A stretch of DNA of 64,000 bases from Paenarthrobacter sp. PH39-S1. GTDB taxonomy: Bacteria; Actinomycetota; Actinomycetes; Actinomycetales; Micrococcaceae. Below, one piece after another: positions 43,751-54,154 of this stretch; within the stretch, counting starts at the first letter, position 1, and each line of letters starts with the position of its first letter. The stretch lies in the NCBI RefSeq assembly GCF_030063245.1, contig NZ_JASISR010000002.1:62001-126000 (forward strand), in the 5' to 3' direction. The notes beneath the pieces were generated by a model that searched no databases, was not told where the DNA came from, and was given only the letters and a program-made list of their open reading frames with translations. A program made the position numbers and the translations under genes.

Positions 43751-45538
43751 TCAGGCGATCGGTTCCTTGGGCAGTTCGCGCGCCACCTTCTGCACCTTGG
43801 GATCGTCTTCATCCGCACCGTAATCCGAGGCGCGGGTGAGGTCCCGCCCCTCCGCAACCTTCAGCGCCCGCAGGACCAGGGTCAGCACCACCGCCACAAT
43901 AATGTTCACGGCAAAGGCCATGATGGCGATGTAGACCTGAACGTTTGTCCCCGGAATCGACGCGATGGAGCCGCCGAAGTGCGCCTTCGTCACCGGATTG
44001 ACCACGCCGTAGGCGGCCACAGTGCCGTAGATAATGCCCGCAGCCCAGCCGGTAAAAAGCGCCCATCGGTGGAACCAGCGCGTGTAGAGACCGGCCACGA
44101 TGGCGGGGAAGGTCTGCAGAATCCAGATTCCGCCAAGGAGCTGCATATTGATCGCCGCGGACTGATCCATCGCGATCACGAAGATCAGGGCCCCGAACTT
44201 CACCACCAGCGAGACGAGCTTGGAGACCTTCGCCTCCTGCCGGGCGGTGGCCTGCGGCCTGAAAACCTCCCGGTATATATTGCGGGTGAACAGGTTAGCC
44301 GCCGCGATGGACATGATCGCCGCGGGCACGAGCGCTCCAACGGCGATGGCCCCCAGAGCGATCCCGGCGAACCAGGACGGGAAGTTGTCCAGGAACAGCT
44401 GCGGGACCACCAGCTGGGGGTTAATGCTGCCGTTGAGCTCCGTCGGCTTGGTGCCAGCGGCGATGGCGACGTATCCCAGCAGCGCCAGGAAGCCCAGCAT
44501 GAGTGAGTACAGCGGGAGCAGCGCGGCGTTCTTGCGGATGGTGTTGCGGCTCTTGGAGGCCAGCACTCCGGTGACCGAATGCGGGTACATGAACAACGCC
44601 AGGGCCGAGCCGAGGGCCAACGTCCAGTAGGCGGAAAAACTGGAGGCGCCCGGAATCACCGATCCCACAGGCTTGCCGGTGGCAGCGCTCACGGCGCCCA
44701 GTTTGGTTTCCGCCGCACCGAAGATGTGCTCCCAGCCGCCGAACTTACCCGGCAGGTAGATGATGGCCACCAGCACGGCAAGGTAAATCAGCACATCCTT
44801 GACGACGGCGATCATCGCCGGAGCGCGCAGACCGGAGGTGTAGGTGTAGGCGGCCAGCACCACAAACGCCACAATCAGCGGCAGGTCATTGAGGAACCAG
44901 TTCGCACCGCTGCCCACCCCGAGCACCGTCAGCACCGACTTGATGCCAACCAGCTGCAGCGCGATGTACGGCATAGTGGCCACGATGCCGGTCACGGCGA
45001 TGGCCAGCGTGAGCGTCCTGCTGCCGTACCGTCCGCCCACAAAGTCCGCGGTGGTGACAAAACCGTGCCGGTGCGAGACGGACCAGAGCCTGCTCATCAG
45101 CAGGAACACGATCGGATACAGCACCACAGTGTATGGCACGGCAAAGAATCCGCTGACGGCTCCGGTGGCCCACATGGCGGCGGGTACCGCGACAAAGGTG
45201 TAGGCCGTGTAGAGGTCCCCGCCGAGCAGGAACCAGGTGATCCAGGAGCCGAATTTCCGGCCGCCCAGACCCCACTCATCGAGGGTATGCAGCCCCTCCT
45301 TGCCACCGCCACGCCAGCGGGCCGCATAAAAACCAAGCACCCCGACCAGCAAAAAAAGTACGACGACGACGGTCAGCGCCACGCCGTCGACCGGTTTCAC
45401 CGCGCCCGCCGCCAGGACCGCGGGCGCAGACAGAGGCGCGGAGAGTGGAGTGGACGCAGGAGAGGACAAAGGAGCAGCCAGGGATGCGGGCAGAGCCCCG
45501 GGCAGGAAGCCGGTCGCCACACCCGTCAGCGCGCTCAT
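43751..45538 (-). CDS. Monocarboxylate/sodium:solute symporter (SSS family, MctC/ActP-like)
   Basis: 595 residues with about 13 membrane helices. SSS features include DEWGLGGRKFGSWITWFLLG, GGRYGSRTLTLAIAVTGIVA and IAVGALVPAAIMSIAAANLF. A Pro/Ser/Ala-rich N-terminus contains a doubled PLSAP unit. Close relatives take up acetate, propionate and pyruvate. Its neighbour is the small DUF3311 protein, with which it overlaps by four bases, a common partnership for these permeases. This fits the glyoxylate shunt genes 6 kb downstream. Confidence 0.88.
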   Translation of the reverse strand: MSALTGVATGFLPGALPASLAAPLSSPASTPLSAPLSAPAVLAAGAVKPVDGVALTVVVVLFLLVGVLGFYAARWRGGGKEGLHTLDEWGLGGRKFGSWITWFLLGGDLYTAYTFVAVPAAMWATGAVSGFFAVPYTVVLYPIVFLLMSRLWSVSHRHGFVTTADFVGGRYGSRTLTLAIAVTGIVATMPYIALQLVGIKSVLTVLGVGSGANWFLNDLPLIVAFVVLAAYTYTSGLRAPAMIAVVKDVLIYLAVLVAIIYLPGKFGGWEHIFGAAETKLGAVSAATGKPVGSVIPGASSFSAYWTLALGSALALFMYPHSVTGVLASKSRNTIRKNAALLPLYSLMLGFLALLGYVAIAAGTKPTELNGSINPQLVVPQLFLDNFPSWFAGIALGAIAVGALVPAAIMSIAAANLFTRNIYREVFRPQATARQEAKVSKLVSLVVKFGALIFVIAMDQSAAINMQLLGGIWILQTFPAIVAGLYTRWFHRWALFTGWAAGIIYGTVAAYGVVNPVTKAHFGGSIASIPGTNVQVYIAIMAFAVNIIVAVVLTLVLRALKVAEGRDLTRASDYGADEDDPKVQKVARELPKEPIA

Positions 45539-45942
45539 CGGACTGCGCCGCCGTCGGTTGTACCGCCGCCCGCGCCGCCGTCGGTTGTACCGCCGCCACC
45601 GCGGCCGCCACCGCGCCCGCCGCCGTGGGACATCCCGCCGTCGTCTGAACCACCATCTGCACTACCGGCAGCTGGCCGCTTCAGAACTTCCCGGCGCCGA
45701 CGGTCCTCCCTGCTCGTCAGGGCGTAGCAAATGCCGATCAGCACCGCATCAATGGGAACCCAGAGCATTTGGTACCAGTAAAAAAACGGCAGACCGCCTA
45801 CCCGGGGCGTGGCCCGGGCATACATCGGCACGATCAGCGGGAAGACGATGGCGATGATCAGCAACACCCCGCTGATCAGGTAAGGGACGGGTTTCGCCGG
45901 CCCCCGGGTCGGGATATCCTGCGGAAGTTCCGTGTTGTACAT
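45535..45942 (-). CDS. DUF3311 small membrane protein, partner of the symporter
   Basis: 135 residues from MYNTELPQDI at 45942, which has AGGAGA upstream. Two membrane helices (about 20-40 and 55-78) include LPFFYWYQMLWVPIDAVLIG. The C-terminus is a Gly-rich tail with a doubled GGGTTDGGA unit. DUF3311 proteins are encoded next to SSS monocarboxylate permeases and may act as accessory subunits. It is divergent from tgt. Confidence 0.85.
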   Translation of the reverse strand: MYNTELPQDIPTRGPAKPVPYLISGVLLIIAIVFPLIVPMYARATPRVGGLPFFYWYQMLWVPIDAVLIGICYALTSREDRRRREVLKRPAAGSADGGSDDGGMSHGGGRGGGRGGGGTTDGGAGGGTTDGGAVR

Positions 45943-46090
45943 GAACGTCTCCTGGATGAGGGGTGCAGCTGAGGGAGTCCAATGCGTTCTGACATACCCA
46001 GCGTACTTATCTTCCGGGGCGCCGCCACCCCTGCGGGGCAGGAATTTTCCGGCGGCGGGCGTGTGTCGGCGATGCTGGCAAAATGGGGAG

Positions 46091-47383
46091 GTGCCTTCCT
46101 CCGCTAAGCAGTCCCAGTTCTCCTTTACCATCGACCAACGCCTGAGCGATTCCTGCAGCCCCACGGCGGGGCAGACCGGCGCCAACGGGGGCCGCTTTCA
46201 CGGCCGCACCGGCACCATGGTGACGCCGCACGGCGAAATCAAGACCCCCGCGTTCATCGCCGTGGGCACGAAGGCCACCGTAAAAGCCGTGCTGCCCGAG
46301 TCGATGCAGGAGCTCGGCGCGCAGGCGCTGCTGGCGAACGCCTACCATTTGTATCTGCAGCCGGGGTCCGATCTGGTGGACGAGGCCGGCGGCTTGGGCA
46401 GGTTCATGAACTGGGCCGGCCCCAGCTTCACGGACAGCGGCGGGTTCCAGGTGATGTCGCTGGGCTCGGGCTTCAAGAAAGTCATCACCATGGACACCGC
46501 GCAGGCCGGCGGGTCCGGTGCGGACAGCGGTTCGGACGATAGGGTCGCGGCGGGCAAGGAGCGGCTGGCACATATTGACGACGACGGCGTCTGGTTCAAG
46601 TCGCATTTAAACGGCGACCGGCACCGCTTCACCCCGGAGGTGAGCATGCGCGTGCAGCACCAGTTGGGTGCGGACGTCATGTTTGCTTTTGACGAACTCA
46701 CCACGCTGATGAACTCCCGCGGCTACCAGGAGATGTCGCTGGAGCGGACCCGGCTCTGGGCCGAGCGCTGCGTTGACGAACATTTCCGGCTGACCGCCGA
46801 GCGGGAGGACAAGCCGTACCAGGCCCTGTTTGGCGTCATCCAGGGTGCCCAGTATGAGGATCTGCGCCGGAAGGCCTCGCGCGATCTTGGCGGCATGAAC
46901 TTTGACGGCTTCGGCATTGGCGGGGCGCTGGAGAAGGAAAACCTGGGCACTATTGTGCGCTGGTGCAACGAGGAACTTCCGGAGGACAAGCCGCGGCACC
47001 TGCTGGGCATTTCGGAACCGGATGACATCTTCACCGCCATTGAAAACGGTGCGGACACCTTCGACTGCGTCTCCCCCACCCGGGTTGCCCGCACCTCCGC
47101 TTTCTACACGCCGCGTGGACGCCGCAACCTCTCCAATGCACGCTTCAAACGGGACTTCGGGCCGCTAGTGGACGGCTGCGACTGCTACGCCTGCGCCAAC
47201 TACAGCCGCGCCTACATCCACCACCTGTTCAAGGCCAAGGAGATGGTCTCGGCGACGCTGGTGTCCATCCATAATGAGCGCTTCGTGGTCAAAATGGTCG
47301 ACGACGCCCGGCTGGGCATCGAGGACGGCAGCTTCTTCGAATTCAAGGCCCGGACGCTGGCGGATTACTACGCCGTCCGCTGA
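46091..47383 (+). CDS. tgt: tRNA-guanine transglycosylase
   Basis: 430 residues from the GTG at 46091. A longer upstream frame is rejected because it crosses the divergent promoter. It exchanges guanine 34 for a queuosine precursor in GUN tRNAs. Catalytic Asp in FTDSGGFQVMSL, second Asp in GISEPDDI and PTRVARTSAFYT regions, and zinc ligands CDCYAC plus His (YIHHLF) are seen. An insertion of about 25 Gly/Ser/Asp-rich residues follows FKKVITMDTAQ. With yhhQ nearby it forms a queuosine salvage set. Confidence 0.94.
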   Translation: MPSSAKQSQFSFTIDQRLSDSCSPTAGQTGANGGRFHGRTGTMVTPHGEIKTPAFIAVGTKATVKAVLPESMQELGAQALLANAYHLYLQPGSDLVDEAGGLGRFMNWAGPSFTDSGGFQVMSLGSGFKKVITMDTAQAGGSGADSGSDDRVAAGKERLAHIDDDGVWFKSHLNGDRHRFTPEVSMRVQHQLGADVMFAFDELTTLMNSRGYQEMSLERTRLWAERCVDEHFRLTAEREDKPYQALFGVIQGAQYEDLRRKASRDLGGMNFDGFGIGGALEKENLGTIVRWCNEELPEDKPRHLLGISEPDDIFTAIENGADTFDCVSPTRVARTSAFYTPRGRRNLSNARFKRDFGPLVDGCDCYACANYSRAYIHHLFKAKEMVSATLVSIHNERFVVKMVDDARLGIEDGSFFEFKARTLADYYAVR

Positions 47384-47434
47384 CAGGCGTCCTGTCGGCT
47401 TGGACGGAGCCGGTATGCCGGTCCAAGATGGAGG

Positions 47435-48278
47435 ATGTCCTCACACAGCTCTGCCCCAGCGGCCCTGCACCGACCGTCCATCGCACTGACCATTGCCGGC
47501 TCGGAAGCCACCGGAGGCGCGGGAGCGCAGGCCGATTTGAAGACGTTTCAGCAGTTGGGCGTATTCGGTATCGCGGCGCTGACCTGCATCGTGTCGTTTA
47601 ATCCGAAGGACAAGTGGAATCACCGGTTCATGCCCGTGGATGCCGAGGTGATCGCGGATCAGCTGGAGGCCTCCTTCGCCGCCTACGGTCCGGATGACCT
47701 GGATACCGTGAAAATCGGCATGCTCGGCACGCCCGCCGCTATCGGTACCGTTGCGCAGGCCCTGCAGGCGCGCCCGTCGAAGAATCTGGTGCTTGATCCG
47801 GTGCTGATCTGCAAAGGGTCAGGAGCCGGGAGCTGCGCTGGATACGGACACGGCGCTGAAGAACCAGATCCTTCCGCTGGCCACCTTTGTCACACCCAAC
47901 CGTTTCGAAGCCCTCTCCCTCTCGGGCATGGAAGCGATCGACGACGTTGAGGACCTCAAGGAAGCGGCGCAGCGCATCTATGCGATCAGCGGAGCCGTGG
48001 TGCTGGCCAAGGGCGGCGTCCGGCTGTCCGGACCCGACGCCGTCGACGTTTATTACGACGGAGGGACCCTGGAGGTGCTCAGCTCAGCGAAGGTCGGCGA
48101 AGCGGCCGTCAGCGGCGCCGGCTGCTCGCTGGCAGCCGCGGTCGCGGCGGAGCTGGCCAAGGGTGCGGCGACGTTGGACGCGGCAAGGACCGCCAAGGAA
48201 TTTGTTACGGCGGGGATCAAGGCCCGGGTGTCCTCGCACGCACCCTTCGACGCCCTCTGGCAGGGCGGCGTCCGCTAG
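47435..48278 (+). pseudogene. Pyridoxal/HMP kinase (PdxK/ThiD family), frameshifted
   Basis: The first frame carries the N-terminal ribokinase-like half: IALTIAGSEATGGAGAQADL, VKIGMLGTPAAIGTV, LVLDPVLICKG. One base, probably the T at 47819, shifts it, and it ends wrongly at 47950. Skipping that base restores QEPGAALDTDTALKNQILPL, VTPNRFEALSLSG and the catalytic VSGAGCSLAAAVAAELAKGA region to 48278. The joined product would be about 280 residues, normal for the family. This could be a real mutation or a sequencing error. Both halves keep strong coding character, which favours a recent change. Confidence 0.85.
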
Positions 48279-49090
48279 AAACTTCCGCCCGGCACCGCGG
48301 CGGATCCGTCCTCTAAAACGCTCCCGTCCGGGCGTGCGCCGGAAATTCCATACGTCGGCTCGCGCTTCTTGATCCATTTGATGACGACGGCGGTCAGCGG
48401 CACGAAGAGGTACTCGACGAGCGTTTTATAAACGAATCCGACCAGAACATAGTTGGCAAACATCCCGAACCCGGTGATGCCGATAATGGGCGCCGCGATG
48501 GAACAGAAAATCAGCGTGTCCACGAATTCGCCCACTCCGCTGGAACCCATCAGCCGCACCCACAGCCGGCGTTCACCCTGGCGGGCCTTCAGCCGGACCA
48601 TCACCAGGGAGTTGATGGTCTGTCCGGCCACGAATCCCAGAAGGCTGGCCAGCACAATCTGCGGCACCGGTCCCAACGCGCCCTCCAGTGCCGTCTGCTT
48701 CGTCTGGCCGAATTCGTCCGTGAACCCCGGCAGGATGATGATGATCCAGTAGGTCAGCGAGGCGAAGACGGAGAGCGCAAAAGTGGTCAGAATGGCCCGG
48801 CGCGCGACTTTGAATCCGTACACCTCGCTGATCACATCACCGAGGATGTAGGCGAACGGGAAGAGGAAGAAACCGCCGTCCGTGGTTATTGGCCCGAATT
48901 GGACTCCCTTGGCGCCGCCGATGTTGGACAGGATGACGATGACCGCCATGAAGGCCATCATGATGCCGAAGTAGGGGCTGCCGATCGAGGCGAAGCAGGC
49001 GGCGGTGGCGGCTGGCTTGTGCCGGGCAGCGCGATGCGCGGCTGACTCGGCCGGGGAATTTTGCAGGGGCTTTTGTTCCGGTGATGGCAT
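48275..49090 (-). CDS. yhhQ: Queuosine precursor transporter
   Basis: 271 residues from the ATG at 49090; a TTG four codons earlier is possible. About six membrane helices are present. Family signatures are SNIGGAKGVQFGPITTDGG, FPFAYILGDVISEVYGFK and TLIFCSIAAPIIGI. It imports 7-cyano-7-deazaguanine or a related base for tRNA modification. It lies two genes from tgt and is convergent with the kinase. No Q biosynthesis genes (queC-E) are in this window, consistent with salvage. Confidence 0.9.
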   Translation of the reverse strand: MPSPEQKPLQNSPAESAAHRAARHKPAATAACFASIGSPYFGIMMAFMAVIVILSNIGGAKGVQFGPITTDGGFFLFPFAYILGDVISEVYGFKVARRAILTTFALSVFASLTYWIIIILPGFTDEFGQTKQTALEGALGPVPQIVLASLLGFVAGQTINSLVMVRLKARQGERRLWVRLMGSSGVGEFVDTLIFCSIAAPIIGITGFGMFANYVLVGFVYKTLVEYLFVPLTAVVIKWIKKREPTYGISGARPDGSVLEDGSAAVPGGSF

Positions 49091-49102
49091 GACAAATCTC
49101 AA

Positions 49103-49313
49103 TCTGGAATAGTGGTTGGCTGCCTCGACGGTTCGGTAACCGTCCGCGGCGCTGTATTAGCACTGGATCCGTCTGCACCCGGATCGGAATCAATCCTGCC
49201 ACGCCTTAGTCGTGAATGCCTCCGAGGCTGGCTCTGGCTGGACTGCCGCTGATATGGACGGAGGCCTTGGAAATTTCACCGGCATCTGTCCAAAACGCCG
49301 GCATGACGCTCAG
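49103..49313. other. Gap between yhhQ and ramB
   Basis: Holds the yhhQ promoter region and the ramB 3' end. No preQ1 riboswitch or clear terminator could be recognised. Confidence 0.4.
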
Positions 49314-50810
49314 CTAAGGGGTGGAGTGCGCCTGCAGGAACCGGTAGACCTCGGTCTCGTCCACCCCAGGGAATGCGCCCTGTGGCATGGCCGCGAGCAG
49401 GTGCGAATTGGCGCGCGTGCTGGGCCACGCATTGCCGGCCCAGCACGCGGACAAGCCGGCCGGCGGGCGCCGGCAGCACGACGCGTCCGGGCAGCCGGAC
49501 TTCGAGCGCTCCGTCGTATCGCGGCCGCGGAACCATTTCACATGCGCATACGGCACGCCAATGCTCAGCGAATATTCCCCCGACGAATGCCGCTCCGTGC
49601 GGGCCGTGCACCAGTAGGTTCCGACGGCCGTATCCGTGTATTGATTGAACGCGCGGAACTTGTCCGGGATATCGAACACTGCCCGTGATGTCCAGAACCG
49701 GCACACCGCCTGCCCCTCGATGGCGCCGGTGTGATCGGCGGGAAAGTTCACGCCGTCGTTCTCATAGGCCTTATGGATGATCCCGCTCTCATGAACCTTT
49801 TGAAAGTGGCAGGTGATGCCCAGATGCTCCGTGGCCAGGTTGGTGAAGCGGTGCGCGGCCGTTTCATACGAGACCGCAAACGCGTCGCGGATATCCTCGA
49901 TGGCGAGCTCCTTGGCTGCCTTCGCTTCTTTGAGGTACTCCACGGTGGCGTGCTCGGGCATCAGCAGCGACGCCGCAAAATAGTTCGTGTAGACGCGCTG
50001 ACGCAGGAAGTCCGCATAGTCGACCGGAGTCGTATGACCCAACACGTAGTGACCCACGGCCTGCAACAGCACAGACCGCGGATCATGATCCGAACGCTGG
50101 CCCTGGGTGAGATAAATTCGGTGATTCTTCAAATCCGTCACGGACCGGGTGGAATGGGGCAGGTCACCAACATAATGCAGACCGAATCCGAGGTGCTCGG
50201 CGATGTCCGCAGCGACATGGTGGGACAGTGGGCCGCGGTCATGACCCACCGCCTGGAGCAGGTTCTGCGCCTCCCGCTCAATATCGGGGTAATAGTTGTT
50301 CTGCGCCCGCATCTCGGCCCTCAGTTCGGTGTTGGCCCGGCGCGCCTCCTCCGGTGTCGCGGACTGTTCATCCAGGCGGCGCTCCAACTCGTGCTGCAGA
50401 CCCACGAGGGATTCCAAAACCTCTGTGGAAAGTCGTGAACTGACGCGGACTTTCGGCAATCCCAGCGACTCGTACAACGGCCCGCGCTGCGCCCGCTCCA
50501 ACTGGATTTCCAAGGCCGCCCGGCGGCTGGGCGGCTCCGCGCCGAGCAGCTGGTCCATGCCCACGTCCAGCGCCCCGGCGAGGTGCTGGAGCAACGTCAG
50601 TTTGGGCTCGCGCTTGCCGTTTTCAATCAGCGAAAGCTGCGACGGCGCTGTCCCCACCTTCGCGCCGAGATCGTCCAATGTCATGGACTTTTTTTTGCGC
50701 AAATGCCGCACGCGCCGGCCCAGCGCAATGATGTCGAGTTCGCCTTCCTGCCCGGCGTCAGGGTCCTTGCGGGTGCTCGTCGTGCTTCGATTCCAACCTG
50801 CATTGTCCAT
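49314..50810 (-). CDS. ramB: RamB-type regulator (XRE helix-turn-helix, ImmA/IrrE, ScfR-like)
   Basis: 498 residues. The N-terminal XRE helix-turn-helix is at about 28-85 (VRHLRKKKSMTLDDLGAKVG, APSQLSLIENGK). An IrrE/ImmA-like domain follows (VLLQAVGHYVLGHTTP, where HYVLGH replaces HExxH). The C-terminal cysteine-rich part (SGCPDASCCRRPP) may bind metal or acyl-CoA. In corynebacteria and mycobacteria RamB represses or activates glyoxylate-shunt genes in response to acetate. It is divergent from aceA by 200 bases, which supports control of aceA here. Confidence 0.9.
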   Translation of the reverse strand: MDNAGWNRSTTSTRKDPDAGQEGELDIIALGRRVRHLRKKKSMTLDDLGAKVGTAPSQLSLIENGKREPKLTLLQHLAGALDVGMDQLLGAEPPSRRAALEIQLERAQRGPLYESLGLPKVRVSSRLSTEVLESLVGLQHELERRLDEQSATPEEARRANTELRAEMRAQNNYYPDIEREAQNLLQAVGHDRGPLSHHVAADIAEHLGFGLHYVGDLPHSTRSVTDLKNHRIYLTQGQRSDHDPRSVLLQAVGHYVLGHTTPVDYADFLRQRVYTNYFAASLLMPEHATVEYLKEAKAAKELAIEDIRDAFAVSYETAAHRFTNLATEHLGITCHFQKVHESGIIHKAYENDGVNFPADHTGAIEGQAVCRFWTSRAVFDIPDKFRAFNQYTDTAVGTYWCTARTERHSSGEYSLSIGVPYAHVKWFRGRDTTERSKSGCPDASCCRRPPAGLSACWAGNAWPSTRANSHLLAAMPQGAFPGVDETEVYRFLQAHSTP

Positions 50811-51012
50811 TTCTTGAGCATAAGCGAAGAACTGCCAATCTTTCCAGTGATTGACACTAGAAAGTCCTTGAAAACCCCGGAATAGTTGTTTTTACGAAGA
50901 AGGAACGTGAATCCCGATCCGGAACAGCACTAATCACCAAGTTTGTTCATCCGGGACGGACCACCGCCAGATCGACAGCAGCACCCGGGATTTACCGCAA
51001 AGGAGCGAGACC

Positions 51013-52338
51013 ATGACCGCAGAAAACGAATCCGCAATGACGCCTGAGCAGAACAACGAACAAACTGCCGCCGCCCTCGAACTCGAGTGGGCAGCCAACC
51101 CCCGCTGGGAAGGCGTGACCCGGGACTACACGGCCGCCGACGTCGTCCGTCTCAGCGGCCGGGTTCGGGAGGAGCAGACGCTCGCCCGCCGCGGCGCCGA
51201 GAAACTCTGGGATCAACTGTCGGCGGGACGGGCGGACGGCAGCTACATCCACGCACTGGGCGCGCTGACCGGTAACCAGGCCGTACAGCAGGTCAAGGCC
51301 GGCCTCAAGGCTATCTACCTCTCCGGCTGGCAGGTCGCAGCGGACGCCAACACCTCGGGCAACACCTACCCGGACCAGTCGCTGTACCCGGTTAACTCGG
51401 TTCCCACGGTGGTCCGCCGGATCAATAACGCACTGCTGCGGGCGGACCAGATCGAATTCGCCGAGGGCATCCAGAGCGTCGAGGACTACCTGGTCCCGAT
51501 CATTGCCGACGCCGAGGCCGGTTTCGGCGGGCCGCTGAACGCCTACGAGCTGATGAAGTCCATGATCCAGGCCGGCGCCTCGGGCGTGCACTGGGAAGAT
51601 CAGCTCGCATCGGAAAAGAAGTGCGGCCACCTCGGCGGCAAGGTGCTGATCCCCACCCAGCAGCACGTCCGCACGCTGAACGCGGCCCGCCTCGCCGCGG
51701 ATGTCTCCGGTACCCCGACGGTGGTCATTGCCAGGACGGATGCGGAAGCGGCCACCCTGATCACCTCCGATGTGGATGAGCGGGATCAGGAATTCATCAC
51801 GGGCGAGCGTACGGCAGAAGGTTTCTACAAGGTCCGCAACGGAATTGAACCATGCATCGCCAGGGCCAAGGCCTACGCGCCCTACTCCGACCTCATCTGG
51901 ATGGAGACCGGCACCCCGGATCTTGCCCTGGCCCGGAAATTTGCAGAGTCGGTCAAGTCCGAGTTCCCCGATCAGATGCTCGCGTACAACTGCTCGCCGT
52001 CGTTCAACTGGAAGAAGCATCTGGACGACGCCACCATCGCCAAGTTCCAGCACGAACTCGGTGCCATGGGCTTTACGTTCCAGTTCATCACCCTTGCCGG
52101 CTTCCATGCCCTCAACTACTCGATGTTCGATCTCGCCCACGGTTACGCCCGCGACGGCATGAGCGCCTACGTCGAACTCCAGGAACGCGAATTTGCGTCC
52201 GAAGACCGCGGCTACACCGCAACCAAGCACCAGCGTGAAGTTGGAACCGGCTACTTCGATCAGGTAGCGACGGCTCTGAACCCCTCCGGCAGCACCCTCG
52301 CCCTGGCCGGATCAACCGAAGCACAGCAGTTCCACTAA
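51013..52338 (+). CDS. aceA: Isocitrate lyase
   Basis: 441 residues with AAAGGAGCGAG upstream. It cuts isocitrate to glyoxylate and succinate. The catalytic loop is KKCGHLGGK with Cys204. [20 protein letters not shown] carries metal ligands. ICL signature segments [16 protein letters not shown] and [20 protein letters not shown] are present. It sits divergent from ramB and before aceB, so regulation by acetate through RamB is likely. Confidence 0.97.
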   Translation: MTAENESAMTPEQNNEQTAAALELEWAANPRWEGVTRDYTAADVVRLSGRVREEQTLARRGAEKLWDQLSAGRADGSYIHALGALTGNQAVQQVKAGLKAIYLSGWQVAADANTSGNTYPDQSLYPVNSVPTVVRRINNALLRADQIEFAEGIQSVEDYLVPIIADAEAGFGGPLNAYELMKSMIQAGASGVHWEDQLASEKKCGHLGGKVLIPTQQHVRTLNAARLAADVSGTPTVVIARTDAEAATLITSDVDERDQEFITGERTAEGFYKVRNGIEPCIARAKAYAPYSDLIWMETGTPDLALARKFAESVKSEFPDQMLAYNCSPSFNWKKHLDDATIAKFQHELGAMGFTFQFITLAGFHALNYSMFDLAHGYARDGMSAYVELQEREFASEDRGYTATKHQREVGTGYFDQVATALNPSGSTLALAGSTEAQQFH

Positions 52339-52408
52339 CGGGATGGGCGGGCCCTGGCCCGGACGACACCCGCGCCGGGATGGGGGCCGGTCCACCCTCC
52401 GCCACCTC

Positions 52409-52467
52409 ATCGACTGTGCACTAGATGTCCCTCTGGCCCTCATTCGGACACCTAGTGCACAGTCGAT
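52409..52467 (+). promoter_or_regulatory. 22-bp inverted repeat (long hairpin) between aceA and aceB
   Basis: The left arm 52409-52430 and right arm 52446-52467 are complementary at 21 of 22 positions around a 15-base loop. The core is ATCGACTGTGCACTAG. The hairpin ends 10 bases before the AGGAGAAG ribosome-binding site of aceB. There is no T-run. It could be an operator pair, a processing/stability hairpin, or a relic of a mobile element end. Confidence 0.85.
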
Positions 52468-52489
52468 CCACTCCACAGGAGAAGCTCTC

Positions 52490-54154
52490 ATGAACTCGAC
52501 CAACAGTCTGAATGGAATCACCTTCAACGGCATCACTTTGACCGCGCAGCCCATCCACCGTCAAGACGAGGTACTCACCCCGGAGGCTTTGGATTTCATT
52601 GCCGCCCTGAACCGGGCCACCGCCGGGCGGCGCGAGGAGCTGCTGCAGGCCCGGCAAACACGGCGCACCCGGATCGCCAACGGTGCAGATCCGCGGTTTC
52701 TGCCGGAGACTTCCGCCATCCGCGAGGATCCGCATTGGCGCGTTGCTCCCCCGGCCCCGGGCCTGGAAGACCGACGGGTGGAAATCACCGGCCCGGTTGA
52801 CCGAAAAATGACCATCAACGCCCTGAATTCCGGTGCAAAGGTCTGGCTGGCCGACATGGAGGATTCGTCCACGCCCAGCTGGGGCAACGTTATCCGGGGC
52901 CAGCTCAACTTGACGGATGCGTTGGAACGGCGGATCGATTTCACCTCGCCGGAAGGCAAGGATTACACACTGGGACCACAGGACTCGCTGCCCACCATCG
53001 TGGTCCGGCCCCGCGGCTGGCACCTGCCGGAGAAGCATATGCTGGTGGGCGGCGAACCGATTGCCGGCGGGATCGTGGATTTCGGTCTGTATTTCTTCCA
53101 CAATGCGCGCCGGCTGATTTCCCAGAGCAAGGGACCGTACTTCTACCTGCCGAAGATCGAGAACCATCTGGAAGCCCGGCTGTGGAATGACATTTTTATC
53201 CTGGCCCAGGACCTGCTCGGTATCCCGCAGGGCACCATCCGTGCAACGGTATTGATTGAAACCATCACGGCAGCGTTCGAGATGGAAGAAATTCTCTATG
53301 AGTTGCGCGACCACGGAGCAGGCTTGAACGCCGGCCGTTGGGATTACTTGTTCTCCGTGATCAAGAACTTCCGCGCCCGGGGACCGCGTTTCGTACTCCC
53401 GGACCGGAACCAGATCACCATGACGGCACCGTTCATGCGCGCCTATACCGAACAACTGGTGCGCGCCTGCCACCGCCGGGGCGCGATGGCGATTGGCGGC
53501 ATGGCCGCCTTTGTCCCGAACCGCCGCGACCCGGAGGCCAACGCCATCGCCATGGACAAGGTGCGTGCGGATAAGAACCGTGAAGCCAACGACGGCTTTG
53601 ACGGTTCCTGGGTGGCCCACCCGGATCTGGTGCCGGTGGCCATGGAAGTTTTTGACGCCGTACTCGGCGGGCGCCGCAGCCAGTTGGACCGCCACCGCGA
53701 TGACGTTGTCCCGGATGACAGGGCGCTGCTGAACATCGCCGGGACCGAGGGGTCGATCACCGAGGCCGGCATCCGGAGCAACCTCTGGGTCGGCATCCAG
53801 TACATCGAGTCCTGGCTGCGGGGCCACGGTGCGGTCGCCCTGAACAATCTGATGGAGGACGCCGCCACCGCGGAGATTGCCCGCTCGCAGATTTGGCATT
53901 GGATCCATGTCCAGGCCATCACTGACGACGGCGAAATCGTGACGGCGCCTTGGGTCAGCGAACTGCTGGACGAAGAGTTCGACAAGCTGCCTCGCTTCGA
54001 CGGCGACCGGTTCGACGACGCCCGGGAGATTTTCGAGGAGGTCGCCCTCGGCGATGAGTTCCCGGAGTTCCTGACGGTTCCGGCCTATGCCCGATTCCTG
54101 TGCGAAGCCGTGGATGCCGAGCCCGCATGGGAGAAGGATAAGGTCGCCGCCTGA
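52490..54154 (+). CDS. aceB: Malate synthase A
   Basis: 554 residues from the ATG at 52490 with AGGAGAAG 5 bases upstream. Condenses glyoxylate with acetyl-CoA to malate. Family signatures are [20 protein letters not shown], catalytic Arg in [27 protein letters not shown] with the metal Glu, and [17 protein letters not shown]. The A-type length (without the inserted domain of GlcB) is as expected. Together with aceA it completes the glyoxylate bypass. Confidence 0.97.
   Translation: MNSTNSLNGITFNGITLTAQPIHRQDEVLTPEALDFIAALNRATAGRREELLQARQTRRTRIANGADPRFLPETSAIREDPHWRVAPPAPGLEDRRVEITGPVDRKMTINALNSGAKVWLADMEDSSTPSWGNVIRGQLNLTDALERRIDFTSPEGKDYTLGPQDSLPTIVVRPRGWHLPEKHMLVGGEPIAGGIVDFGLYFFHNARRLISQSKGPYFYLPKIENHLEARLWNDIFILAQDLLGIPQGTIRATVLIETITAAFEMEEILYELRDHGAGLNAGRWDYLFSVIKNFRARGPRFVLPDRNQITMTAPFMRAYTEQLVRACHRRGAMAIGGMAAFVPNRRDPEANAIAMDKVRADKNREANDGFDGSWVAHPDLVPVAMEVFDAVLGGRRSQLDRHRDDVVPDDRALLNIAGTEGSITEAGIRSNLWVGIQYIESWLRGHGAVALNNLMEDAATAEIARSQIWHWIHVQAITDDGEIVTAPWVSELLDEEFDKLPRFDGDRFDDAREIFEEVALGDEFPEFLTVPAYARFLCEAVDAEPAWEKDKVAA

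Noticed and set aside
48841-49320. Possible preQ1 riboswitch upstream of yhhQ
   Set aside because: Expected from biology, but I could not find the conserved loop and A-rich tail.
50811-51012. RamB operator in the ramB-aceA gap
   Set aside because: No convincing match to the corynebacterial motif. The small palindrome AGTG-ATTGA-CACT near 50847 is too short to claim.
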